Source of the DNA: Plasmopara viticola
Taxonomy: Eukaryota; Oomycota; Peronosporomycetes; Peronosporales; Peronosporaceae
Assembly: GCA_001695595.3 (NCBI GenBank)
Contig: MBPM02000010.1
Span: forward strand, 744,001-808,000
Reading direction: 5' to 3'
DNA length: 64,000 nt
The notes under the pieces are model-generated. The model saw only the letters and a list, made by a program, of their open reading frames with translations. It ran no database searches and had not been told where the DNA came from. Below, in pieces: positions 9,401 to 19,839 of this stretch (its first letter is position 1; each line of letters begins with the position of its first letter). The position numbers and the translations under genes are program-made.

Positions 9401-12400
9401 GTTTAAACATTCTTCGCGCATCTGTTGAATGCGTGATTTGTGCTCCTCAAAACGTAGCTGGCTTCTGCGGGTCCGAGAGGGTTGCTGCAATTGCAGCCTT
9501 TTCTGCTGATTAGCACCTGGAGCGCTCGAGCTTCAAGAGCAAAGCACATGCTTGGAGGCTCAGACCAGCACGGGCTTTACGGTAGCACACTCTGTAGATG
9601 AGTATTAAGTTTTCCACTTTAAAAAAAACTTTTTTATCAAGAAGGTCGAGACGGCAAATGAAGCAGCCTTGATCACTGGTGATTAGGTGCGCGTTACATT
9701 TGCACTCTTTCCGTGCCGAAAGCTGGACCCTTACTTGTGAAACTGCTTCATCTGAGTATTTTGTGTTCTTAATTCACATAAAGAAGCAGTGGAGTACAAC
9801 GTCACAAATGGCGAACTTTGATTTCTACCCCCTTATACACTCTTTGCTTGCAAACTATGTAGGCGTTGGCTTCATGGATACATTCGGTTATAAAGGCGTC
9901 TAAGGCCGAGCTTGAAGAAGTGGCCTATCATGGCGACTGTACAGCTTAACGGTGGGCAAGTAACCGATATAGTGCAGACAGAAACGGTGGGAAACTGATT
10001 TATATCACTTTCAAGAGAGGTACAGCCTCAGACAGGATAATAACTTCAGAATGCAGCATATAACTGCTTTTCATTCTACAGGGCTTCAAGTAGTGGTGTC
10101 TGTGGGACCCCGACTCGAATCCACTCTTTGGCGCTGTCAAGTAATAATTGTGGCTGTGATAACTAAGAGCACTTGGTCCGTGACCACCCCGAAAATTAGC
10201 CGACAAAGTGGTCCTTTGTCTTGCCTAAGTTCTTTAGGAATCATTGGCCCACGATGCCAAAGAAATGCTGACCGCCGATATAGTTATATTGTTCTACTGG
10301 TAAAGACTACTGTAATATTTTTTTATTATGAATCATGGAAACTTAGCCCCTGAAGGAATCTCTCAAGTGATTTAGCTTGGTCTATACAAACACGATGGAT
10401 TACTGTTTTATAAATTCCAGAAAAGGCATGAGTCGACGTACACCATCGAGCGTGCCCGATTCTCTATGTGGAGCTTTTAAGGGTCAAAATGATTATAAGT
10501 ATTGCATGACTCCTGATATGCTCCTTGCTTCTCTGCGATATTGCCCTGTTCTCGACCCATTTAAGCGAGTATATTCGTTTAGACGGCGGCTTATCGTACC
10601 GACATATCGATCACAAGACAGAGGGGACGCTTAAAAATGGCAATCAAGCCTAAGTCTCACTACGAAGAAATGCAATTTTCCGATGCAGATCGGATGCCTC
10701 CCAGTAAATCTCATGGCGATCGACCACCAAAGACCTCATGGCTCACACTAGCAAAAAACTTCCGCTCCTCACCAAGGGTCCCTGAGGTCCATTACACCAA
10801 ATTAATCCGTGTCTTGACCAAACGCACACGAAAGAGCTGGTGCATCTCATACAAAAAATGTGTAGCTGAGTCCGAAGCAAATATTCGGTTCTCCTAGCCA
10901 GCCATGTAAGAATGAGCTGCATATTCGCATTAAAATAAACTCTTTTGACGGAGTCCGTGACTTATTGAAAGGTGGTGCGGGTGATACTACTTCACAAAGC
11001 TCTAGTGAGCCGTTGGACAGACTCTACCTTGACTCTATATAGGTCGATGCGATCTGCAAACAGAAGCAAAAGTTTCTTTGTAGATAGTCCAACTTTTTAG
11101 CCGTAGGTTGAGATGCGGGGACAGCGATTTCATACTCGAGCTCAGTGCTTGATCTTCAAGCGCCTAGATTGGCGTCTAAACCGCGATATTATTAAATTGA
11201 GCTGTCACTGTACACTGATGTGCAACTTGCACCTTTGGCTCCCGAATTTTAGGCCTTATCACCTTAGAATTAAAGTCAATCGACTGAGGTTGGGAAATGC
11301 AAAATTACTTTTCAAGGCCTCTTACGACGCTGCAAAAAGCCTAAAAATGCGAGCCAAGTATATTCAACACTGGATCCAATCCTTTTAAAACCGAGAAAAA
11401 TTCGCAGATTTTTCAAAATGCTTGGCATCCGGATAGTGGGCGTGGTGCGTGAAGTGCATAAGCTATTACTCAATTATTCGACTTTTACCGGCCAAATATC
11501 TATTCAAAACTTCTTCGTACTCTCTACCTTGAAAGTGTGTAGAAAATTATCGAGACTGAATCCAGGGCTAGACGAGTCGCCCAGCCTATGGCCATTACAT
11601 TTTGCCTGTGTCATAAGCTGGAGACCCTAGGGATGTGATCTGGATTTTTGGTTTTGGCATTACCGTCAATCTAGACTGATAACGCTATCAATAACAACCT
11701 GTCCGGACGGATTCTTTCTTTGAAAAGCCGCGAAAAAAAATTCCGGTCGATGTTTTGAGCTTGCACGAAACCGGCAAACTCGCCGTGAGCTCAGACGTTT
11801 CATGAGTTTACCTATAAGTGGTTTATCCTTCTCTTCGACAGTTTTATCGTGTATAGTCCTTTCTCCTAAAACCCAGGCTATATTTTCTCGGTGTGCTCGT
11901 TAGCCGTGATTGCCGAAAAAAGGCGAAGGCGTTTATGTAGCAGGAGGGGACGTAAATCGGTTTTTACGCGCCCATGAGGTTGCGACGTTTTGGGAGCAAA
12001 GACACTTTTAGCCTTATCGACTTTCTGGCAGGCAATCAGCCTTGATGCCGCCGCCCTGGGCACATAAGCAATCTTTTCTGGATCCTGCTTGGTCTTTTAG
12101 GCCCACCTATTCGATTAAAAGCCACAGACAGGGCTCTCTCCCGATTCGTGTTCCTAAAGTCATTTTTTCGCTCATTGTGTAAGTCTCGATCAACAAGACC
12201 CTCTAGTTAGTAGTCTGTGTAGAGCTGATTTTAGCATGCTATTAACGACATAAAGTTACAAAATTTCCTAGAATTTACCACCGCTATAAGAAACTGTGAC
12301 GCTAAAGACTTTTAGAGCGTTGCTTCTGGTTCTACAACGCATCTCATCTGGGAGACTTTGCTTGGCATTAACAGCATATCATGTGCCATATATTTGAATA

Positions 12401-12744
12401 CAAACCGTCAATAAAATAAAACTTCCCCAATTCAAATATCACCCATGGTGTCCAGTACTGGCAATCGCATTCGAGCTACTGAGGTCACTTTTCATGTGGC
12501 CTTTCCGGACATTATGGCTTTCCTTTTGATCCAATTTTTGAGACGAAGCACGTAAATGCAATCCAAATGACCATGGTGTTGGATAGAATGCTTGAGCCTG
12601 TTCACGACAGCACGAATGAGCAGGCTTCTATTACTAGAAGTGGTTGCAAGTTAAGGGCATTTTTTTTACGGTCCACGTAAGATGACATTGAGCAGACGAT
12701 TTCAATGTAAAGAAGTCTGGCAAATCGTACATAGTATTAATATA
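9400..12744. other. Gene-poor region with decayed open frames
   Basis: Several frames of 60-100 codons on the plus strand (10377-10634, 10637-10897, 11113-11388, 11418-11630) follow one another and may be one degenerate coding sequence, but none shows a recognisable domain. I see no RNA gene here. Interpretation as an old transposon or gene relic is inference only. Confidence 0.3.
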
Positions 12745-14102
12745 AGGGAACCGTTAACTTCCACTCACCCTTTTGATATTTTTCACTCACCTCCTGTTTA
12801 TTGGTCAAATTCTATTGAATGGCATTGCGCCACAAATCTTTGGTTCACCGTGAAACGTACTTTTCGCCCGCCAGCCATTTGCACGAGCTGTTATACCGGT
12901 AACCATCGTAATACGGAGGATAACTACTGCTAATCGGTGCAGTAAATTTTGGATACATGTATGACAAAGAAAGACCTTTAATTATTGATATATGCGCTTG
13001 GCGTCGACCAAATCTTCAAGAATATTGGTGATTTCTTGACTGCCAAATCGTCGCCGCCGTTGACAACATCCTTGACTGCAATCACTGCGCCAAACGCTCC
13101 GTTTCAAATCGGCTTGACCAGTTGATATCGCGTATCCAAGGTAAGAACTTGTCCATTTGCACTAAAAGAGCGCGTCTGTGATCGCGGCCGTGGCAACTAA
13201 GTGAAGCTGCTTCTAGCCCCAAAGACCGCGCAAAGAAGTCGACCGAGTCTATTTTCTGCTGTCACGAGCGATTTTGCATGCACTTTCGTATACTCGTCAG
13301 TTAAACCCGTGCTTTGTTAAGCAGCTTTGCCTCTTCCTGCTAATACCGCGCTCTTGTATGGTGCCACTCAGCTCTGCGTGGCCACATCGCCAGCAATAAA
13401 GTCTTCTTCAGAATCACCACCTCCAGTTTGATTGTTCTTTTCCAGTTCTTCTGTCGCATTGTTGTCTGTGTCTTGCGAGATCGATGATCCGTTCGATTGA
13501 TACTCTGGCTAGCAGCAATAGCCAATCGCTGATGGTGCAAACAACTCGTCCTCCATACTAACGGGAGCTAACCGTGCCGTTGTATCTGTGCCTCGCACAG
13601 CTGCTTTCGCCTCCTCTTCCTCCTTTTCGACACGATCTTGTCTCGCCACTCGTATCTCTTCGGCGGGAAGATCCATTTCACCAATGTTATTGCTGCATTC
13701 GCTGCTCGTAAAACTCACTGCACTGCCACTACGATTCCGATCCCGCGAGATGATCACGCTATCTCTCCAGCTGTCGTCTCCAAGCACGGGCACGATCGTT
13801 GCGGGTTACGTCACTCCGGCCCACTCCCCACTTCGATATTGTGACATTGTGCAACTAATTTGTCGATACACGAATCCAACGTCTGCAACCACTTGACATG
13901 TGTCCGTCCATCTCCTGCCGCGACTCGAAGCACCTGTGTCTTCTCCCCCTCTTCCCGATCAGCTTCTTCCGCGCCTACAAACTTCGTGCACTGGTCAAGC
14001 AATGCCTGGTTCGCGGCGCAATGACATTGAACAGAATATGACCAATAAACAAGGGGGTGAGTGAAAATTATCAAAAGGGTGAGTGGAAATTAACGGTTCC
14101 CT
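12745..14102. mobile_element. 1.36-kb TIR element carrying kinase-like sequence
   Basis: The ends are inverted repeats of about 90-95 bp (12745-12834 and about 14010-14102), both starting AGGGAACCGTTAA and differing at few positions. The hexamer AATATA stands immediately outside both ends (12739-12744 and 14103-14108) and is probably the target-site duplication. No transposase is visible, so the element is presumably non-autonomous. Inside, on the minus strand, is a broken reading frame with an acidic N-terminal region and a protein-kinase N-lobe. The superfamily cannot be decided from the ends alone. Confidence 0.75.
12960..14074 (-). pseudogene. MAP-kinase-like gene fragment inside the TIR element
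   Basis: Reading leftwards, frames at 14074-13811 and 13793-13509 give a charged, Ser/Glu-rich N-terminal stretch. At about 13136-12980 there follows a kinase N-lobe: RYQLVKPI, then a TGA where the first Gly of the glycine-rich loop should be, then NGAFGAVIAVKD, the VAIK-type lysine in LAVKK, and, after a frameshift, DLVDAKRI. The last motif and the spacing are typical of MAP kinases (CMGC group). Everything after the early N-lobe is missing. Stops and frameshifts make it non-functional as a kinase. It looks like a captured host-gene fragment. Confidence 0.65.
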
Positions 14103-14513
14103 AATATAAATCCAATATACATTCAAGACTACTGGTCTTTACTCTGATAAATGATGCGGATCGAGCTATTTCGTGCCGCTTAAAGCGCAGGTTTGTAATG
14201 ATCGCTTCAGAGTCGTAAGGGAGTACGAAAAACCAATGCAGAAACGAAGGAATGAAAGGCAATTATGGAAAGTCCTGGCACTACACCAATACTCAGCAGC
14301 TATAGCTACACTATTTGTAGATGGTCGACGACTGAACCGTCGTCGTGTTGCACCAAAGCTTCTGACCTTTAAAATTGAGCACCCCTTTAATCTAACAATG
14401 CCTTATTTCGCTGTACAAGTAAATCACAATCATCGATTTTGTATTTACTCAATACGTCATTGATTTATCTAAGATACACAATTGGCCGTCGATTACCTTG
14501 AAATCACGATTCT

Positions 14514-15431
14514 TCACTCGGCTTTCGATTTGTCATTGGCTTTCGACTTAGTCTCTTTTGACGGCTTCGAGCTCGGCGCCGATTTGCTGTCTTTGTCCAG
14601 CGATTTGTTGCTTACAGCTTCTGTCGTCATAGTTGCCTTTTCTCCTCCACCCACACCATTAACATCCGACGCTGCAGACTCGAAGCCAAAAAATCCAGGG
14701 TTCCCGTAATTACCATAGCTAGGGTACCCGTACCCGCCGAAACCAGGGTATCCGTACGCGCTGTAGTCAGAATAGCCATAACCGTAGTCGTTGTAGCTAG
14801 GATAGCCGTAGTTATTGTAACTAGGGTAGCCGTAGCCGTAACCACCATAGCTAGAATAGCCATCCCCGTAAGACGAATAGTAGTCTGGATGATAGCTGTA
14901 GTCTTTGTCCCCGTACCCCTTGCCGTAACTGTAATAGTCATTACCACGGTCGTAGTAGCCGTTACCGTGGCCATGGCCGTAGTAGCTATGGCTATAGTCT
15001 CCGCGGTCTTTGCCGTAGTTGTCGTAGCCGTAGCCTTTGCTATATTCCTTGTGCCCGTAGCCTTTGCTGTATTCCTTATGCCCGTAGCCTTTGTGATTGT
15101 AGTCGTCGTTCTTGTAGGCGTAAGCTTCATGGCCGTAGTCCTTATGGTCATAGTCGTCTTTGCCGTACTTGTAGCTATAGTCTGACGACTCGGTAACCTT
15201 CGAATCATTCTCTTCAAGACGTCGACGGTAGTGCGAGTGGTCTTTCCTCTTGGTATGGTGTTCTTCCCGGTGGCCATGGTTATGCTTGTGCAGGTGGTGA
15301 TCGTGGTCCTTGTATGAGCCAAGTTGGCGACGAGGGGCGATTCCTGTTGAGGCACCTTGGGCGTCGGTCATCTGCAGGGTCGAGGCACTGACGCATAGCC
15401 CAAACACTGCAAACACCTTGAAAAGCATCAT
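14514..15431 (-). CDS. Secreted His/Gly/Tyr-rich repeat protein, copy 1 (candidate effector)
   Basis: The product is 305 residues from the ATG at 15431 (a second ATG follows directly). An N-terminal signal peptide (about residues 1-20, MMLFKVFAVFGLCVSAS) is followed by a short mature N-terminus with RRQL (about 34-37) and RRRLEEND (about 70-77), reminiscent of but not matching RxLR and EER motifs. Residues about 40-65 are His-rich. About 80-245 consist of degenerate repeats based on Tyr-Gly with Asp, His, Lys and Ser, such as GYGHKEYSK. The tail is Ser/Lys-rich. Such composition suggests an extracellular matrix, adhesive or wall-associated protein, or an effector-like protein; metal binding by His/Asp/Tyr is possible. 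The strong bias also keeps an antisense frame open, which is not a gene. The neighbour is its own mirror copy. Confidence 0.85.
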   Translation of the reverse strand: MMLFKVFAVFGLCVSASTLQMTDAQGASTGIAPRRQLGSYKDHDHHLHKHNHGHREEHHTKRKDHSHYRRRLEENDSKVTESSDYSYKYGKDDYDHKDYGHEAYAYKNDDYNHKGYGHKEYSKGYGHKEYSKGYGYDNYGKDRGDYSHSYYGHGHGNGYYDRGNDYYSYGKGYGDKDYSYHPDYYSSYGDGYSSYGGYGYGYPSYNNYGYPSYNDYGYGYSDYSAYGYPGFGGYGYPSYGNYGNPGFFGFESAASDVNGVGGGEKATMTTEAVSNKSLDKDSKSAPSSKPSKETKSKANDKSKAE

Positions 15432-15474
15432 CAACGCGCAATTGATTGACCTAAGTTGGTGTATTCGTTAGCTG

Positions 15475-15503
15475 GAAGAGGATAAATTGGAATGTGAGAG
15501 AGC
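15475..15503 (-). promoter_or_regulatory. Putative oomycete initiator-like promoter element, copy 1
   Basis: On the minus strand, about 60 bp upstream of the ATG, CTCTCACATTCCAATTTATC resembles the oomycete initiator/flanking-promoter consensus (a CATT core followed by pyrimidines and a CAWTTT-like stretch). The mirrored gene has the same element. Confidence 0.45.
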
Positions 15504-15572
15504 GAGAGATGGTCGCGCTTTCATCTGATGCTGAGTTTGATATTTTGTCGATGGTCCATTCCGTCTTGTCAG

Positions 15573-15902
15573 TATTCTCTTTTATATAGACTCATACATG
15601 GCTATCACTTAAATATGGAAAGAGAAGTGGCAAGAGAATAACTGCACTTGACTTACTTCGGGCGTCGAGTAAGAGACATCAAGTGACGAAAGATATTTCT
15701 TTCCAATACATGACAATCACTTAAATGATTAAACTACAATTGAGACTTACATAATCAAGTGACAATAAGAGACTTCTCTTCCATATAGCCTCATACATAA
15801 CAATCACCTGATTATAGGAAGAGAAGTGGCAAGAGAATAACCACACTTGACACTTACTTGGGGCGTCGAGTAGGCGACACACTTAGTGACGATAAGCGAC
15901 TT
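15573..15902. repeat. Divergent promoter spacer with an internal direct repeat
   Basis: The spacer between the two inverted arms is not symmetrical but contains an imperfect direct repeat of about 110 bp with an offset near 195 bp. Units at about 15588-15695 and 15783-15904 share CTCATACAT, GAGAAGTGGCAAGAGAATAA, ACTTACTT and GCGTCGAGTA. It lies between the two secreted-protein genes and probably holds shared upstream control sequences. Confidence 0.7.
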
Positions 15903-15974
15903 CTGACAAGATGGAATTGACCATCGACAAAATATCAAACTCAGCATTAGATGAAAGCGCGACCATCTCTCGCT

Positions 15975-15995
15975 CTCTCACATTCCATTTTATCC
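15975..15995 (+). promoter_or_regulatory. Putative oomycete initiator-like promoter element, copy 2
   Basis: CTCTCACATTCCATTTTATC lies about 50-70 bp upstream of the start codon and matches the oomycete initiator-type consensus slightly better than its mirror copy (CCATTTT instead of CCAATTT). Confidence 0.45.
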
Positions 15996-16043
15996 TCTTC
16001 CAGCTAACGAATACACCAACCTAGATCAATCAATTGCGCGTTG

Positions 16044-16946
16044 ATGATGCTTTTCAAGGTGTTTGCAGTGTTTGGGCTATGCGTCAGTGCCTCGACCCTG
16101 CAGATGACCGACGCCCAAGGTGCCTCAACAGGAATCGCCCCTCGTCGCCAACTTGGCTCATACAAGGACCACGATCACCACCTGCACAAGCATAACCATG
16201 GCCACAGGAAAGAACACCATGACAAGGGGAAAGACCACTCGCACTACCGTCGACGTCTCGAAGAGAATGACTCGAAGTTTACTGAGTCGTCAGACTATAG
16301 CTACAAGCACGGCAAAGACGACTATGACCATAAGGACTACGGCCATGATGCTTACGACTACAATCACAAAGGCTACGGGCATAAGGAATACAGCAAAGGC
16401 TACGGGCACAAGGAATATAGCAAAGGCTATGGCTACGACAACTACGGCAAAGACCGCGGAGACTATAGCCATAGCTACTACGGCCATGGCCACGGTAACG
16501 GCTACTACGACCGTGGTAATGACTATTACAGTTACGGCAAGGGGTACGGGGACAAAGACTACAGCTATCATCCAGACTACTATTCGTCTTACGGGGATGG
16601 CTATTCCAGCTATGGTGGTTACGGCTACGGCTACCCTAGTTACAATAACTTCGGCTATCCTAGCTACAACGACTACGGTTATGGCTATTCTGATTACAGC
16701 GCGTACGGATACCCTGGTTTCGGCGGGTACGGGTACCCTAGCTATGGTAATTACGGGAACCCTGGATTCTTTGGCTTCGAGTCTGCAGCGTCGGATGTTA
16801 ATGGTGTGGGTGGAGGAGATAAGGCAACTATGACGACAGAAGCTGTAAGCAACAAATCGCTTGACAAAGACAGCAAATCGGCGTCGAGTTCGAAGCCGTC
16901 AAAAGAACCCAAGTCGAACGCCAATGACAAATCGAAAGCCGAGTGA
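16044..16946 (+). CDS. Secreted His/Gly/Tyr-rich repeat protein, copy 2 (candidate effector)
   Basis: The product is 300 residues from the ATG at 16044. It shares the signal peptide, RRQL and RRRLEEND motifs, His-rich block, Tyr-Gly repeat region and Ser/Lys tail with the mirror copy. Differences are single substitutions (REEHHTKRKD becomes KEEHHDKGKD-like, KYGKD becomes KHGKD) and a five-residue deletion in the region around residue 105 (the AYAYKNDDYN stretch is shorter). The frame is fully intact in both copies, so both are probably expressed. A third, decayed copy lies at about 22.1-22.6 kb. Function is not known; secretion is supported by the signal peptide. Confidence 0.85.
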   Translation: MMLFKVFAVFGLCVSASTLQMTDAQGASTGIAPRRQLGSYKDHDHHLHKHNHGHRKEHHDKGKDHSHYRRRLEENDSKFTESSDYSYKHGKDDYDHKDYGHDAYDYNHKGYGHKEYSKGYGHKEYSKGYGYDNYGKDRGDYSHSYYGHGHGNGYYDRGNDYYSYGKGYGDKDYSYHPDYYSSYGDGYSSYGGYGYGYPSYNNFGYPSYNDYGYGYSDYSAYGYPGFGGYGYPSYGNYGNPGFFGFESAASDVNGVGGGDKATMTTEAVSNKSLDKDSKSASSSKPSKEPKSNANDKSKAE

Positions 16947-17069
16947 AGAATCGTGAATTCAAGGTAATCGACGGCCAACACACATTGTTAGCCGCGTGAA
17001 GTTGTGTATCTTAGACATATTAGTGACATATTGAGTAAATACAAAATCGATGATTGTGATAGTACGGCA

Positions 17070-19830
17070 TTCGCCAACAATCAAGTGAAATTTCCACTAC
17101 AATAGACTTAATGAGTGCTCGGCGTCGCTTATATATTTGATCTAGAGAGTCAAATCATTCACGAGGTTGAGATATCATCTATGTACAACATCAAAAGGAT
17201 AGCTCGATGATTTCATAGCTCGCCGTCGTATCGCACTTAAGCTTCTGGCATATCGAGCACGTAGCCCAAGTCCTTCCCGCACGCACAAGTGTGAAACTTG
17301 TAGCTTCACATTTCCTCTTCTTGCTCCGTAAAGTTTGATGTATCCAATTCATCAAGCGGTTAACCTGCTTGTTTAAATTCGGAAATTGAATCCATGCTTG
17401 CATAAAAATGCGTAAGTGCCATCTGAAAAAAAGCTGAGCAATTTGGCTGATAGTAGCTGTGTTGTCCTTTTAATACACCGTCGCCATTTTCAGTGACGAT
17501 GTGTCTGTAAGTGCTCCATTTGAATTGAAAATTGCCTGTTTTGAATCGTTTAAAGAGGCATGCCCAAAAATTAATCTCGAGTTCACGTTATAATTGTCAC
17601 GTTGCACCTGTCACGTTACACTGTCGTGTCAGCGTATGAGAACTGCATTTCTTGCGCTCTGTGTCAATTCTCCTGTTATGCCTTTCGAATACGCATATTT
17701 GAGCCGTTAGCTTTAGTTCGACATCAGCTTGATGGTGAGCTTAAGCACAATCAAATTCAAGAGAACCGAAAGGGTGAAAACATACACCAGAAATGAAAAG
17801 CAGAACTTCATCTATTTTGTCAATAGTGACTGTAAGAAGGAGCCTTTTTCTCTCCTCACTTTTCTACCTATAGACCCAAACCCCGATAACAAACAGTGAC
17901 ACACATATATGCTTTGCCAATTTCACTTCGGTCGCTGGTGGACGTTGGGCCGCAAAACAACAGAAAGCTTGCATCTTTACCGTCCCGTAATCAGTTTGAA
18001 GCTGCTCAACTTGTGACTTTCAGTGCTGCCCCTCTGAAGCTTGGTCAAAAAGTTAATGTAGGCTCGATTTCGAGTAGATCATGGATGAATATAAGCGTTC
18101 TTGATAGCAATCGCCCTTCAGTGAACGTGTTCGGAATTCATAGGTTTGAAAGGAACTCTGGATAAAAAGTCGCCAGCATGTCTATCGAGCCAGTCGGTAA
18201 AACGATCTTGTGAAGTCTAGTAGCAATAATTCTACCGTTGTAAATAACGAGTTCTTTTTAATTTTCTTTAGATTTCCTCAACTTGTTCTATTCTTTATTC
18301 AAGTCCGCATAGGTATGAAAATTAGCTCATATTGTTTCGATTGTAGAAGTACTTAGCGGCATTTCCCGCAGGATGTTTTGGACGCGTAGGGGTTCTTCAC
18401 TACCCATAAGTCTTACTGCAATGGGCCGTCATAAAGGCGAGCTTTCGTGCTTAAAGCTGACTGTGCGTCTTAAAAGATTATGACTCTTACATTTTACCTA
18501 GGCTTCCACAGCAGGCAGGTCAATTTGAAGTCTTGGCTTCAAATGATAGTAATTAATCCTTCTTAGATACAGTGGCTAGTGACTTTAATATTTGCGCAGC
18601 AATATTCTTTGATCTGGACCACTTATCGATAATTTTGGATTGGGGAAGCAGAATATCGCTATCCATCAGGATCGGTGACTGAAATTCAGCTCAAGTTCAT
18701 GACAAAATGTTTTTTATCGCTTCGTTTCTATCAAAGATTGCCTCAACTTACAACACATACTTTACTAAAAATTGAAAAAGCTTATCAGATCATTGAGTTT
18801 TTTCATGCATAAAGGTCTTTTTCCATGAACAAGTGCTATACATGTTCCTCATTGAGCTATTGTGCCGCAAGAGTTGTTCAACTGCGGCAATCGCTTCATA
18901 TTGTACACGTCTAGCAAGCAGCCGCAGCTCTGTCTTGCAGGCTGCAATTCTACAAAAACAGTCCCTTACCTAAATCTGACGCAGCGAGCACGTTGCTTCA
19001 CTTTTCCCACATGCGATAGGGTCGAGGTCAAAGTACTGATACGCAACACTTTCTCTCCTTGTTCCGTGCTGACCTTCTGTACTTGGCTAATGCCTTTAGA
19101 TTTTGTATAGAGGGCAGCAGCAGAGAGTCTTTCCGTCTAGCGAAAAGCGTTTGTGTGTACGATGCTTTCCTTAATCAAGTGGCTTGAACACACGGGATTG
19201 TGAGCCAAGAGGTCAGCTCAAGAATGCACACGTTTCAAAAAACCACATACGTACCGCGCTCAAGCGAAACTTAAGCACTGACTGGCCCGTCACTCTATGG
19301 TCAGACTCCCATCAGCATTTGCCAACATGTTGAAGTTAGTAATAGGGCGGACTGATTAAAACCAGGCGGTTGCAAAAATTAATTTCTCAAAAACCCGCAT
19401 AGTTAGTGTGTATGACACTGTATTATACACCGTCAGTCGTTTCTTAGAGATCACGCCCGACTGACGTTTGAGCCCTTTGGGGCGCCAATAAGGTTGCGCT
19501 ATGGCAAGATAAACATACGACAGTCCGGACCGCCTTTCACATTTGTTGAGGAGACATATACAAGTGCGTGCTTTTCTAAAAAGTTGACCGTTAAGTCCCA
19601 TGGGGTCACTTCAGCAGCGTGCTGGTCATTTGAATCAAAACGACGCTCGTGTCAACGTTTACTGAGCCCTTAATGTCCGTTGCACCCTTGAGTTGCTTGT
19701 CTATATCTATCTTGCGTACACCACAGCGTAACACCTGATAAGAACACGTATAATATCAGGACATTATCATGGACATGTTTGTACGCATTTGAAAATTAAC
19801 TTTACACAGCTCAGCGGGGCCCAAAAGGAA
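17070..19830. other. Intergenic region, no recognisable gene
   Basis: Only short frames occur, none with recognisable domains (for example 17602-17796 and 18862-19110 plus, 19356-19601 minus). The last about 100 bp must include the promoter of the FYVE-type gene, but I cannot point to a clear initiator. Confidence 0.4.
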
Positions 19831-19839
19831 GGTCCATCG

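Larger units (their letters stand above)
14423..15572. repeat. Left arm of a large inverted duplication
   Basis: This 1.15-kb arm is repeated in inverted orientation at 15903-17060. Similarity runs from about 60 bp beyond the stop codon, through the whole gene, to about 140 bp upstream of the start. The arms differ by scattered substitutions and short in-frame indels. Confidence 0.9.
15903..17060. repeat. Right arm of the large inverted duplication
   Basis: Mirror copy of 14423-15572, including 3' flank, gene and proximal promoter. Confidence 0.9.

Noticed and set aside
14627..15355. Long antisense and shifted open frames (Thr-rich, 242 codons, and a Val-rich one at 14889-15185) within the secreted gene
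   Set aside because: They exist only because of the biased Tyr/Gly/Asp/His codon use; the mirror copy and the third copy show the same shadows. The signal-peptide frame is the gene.
16120..16833. Thr-rich 237-codon frame overlapping copy 2
   Set aside because: Same compositional shadow as in copy 1.
19789..19839. Upstream extension of the FYVE-type gene
   Set aside because: It begins at a TTG, not an ATG; the first ATG in frame is at 19840.
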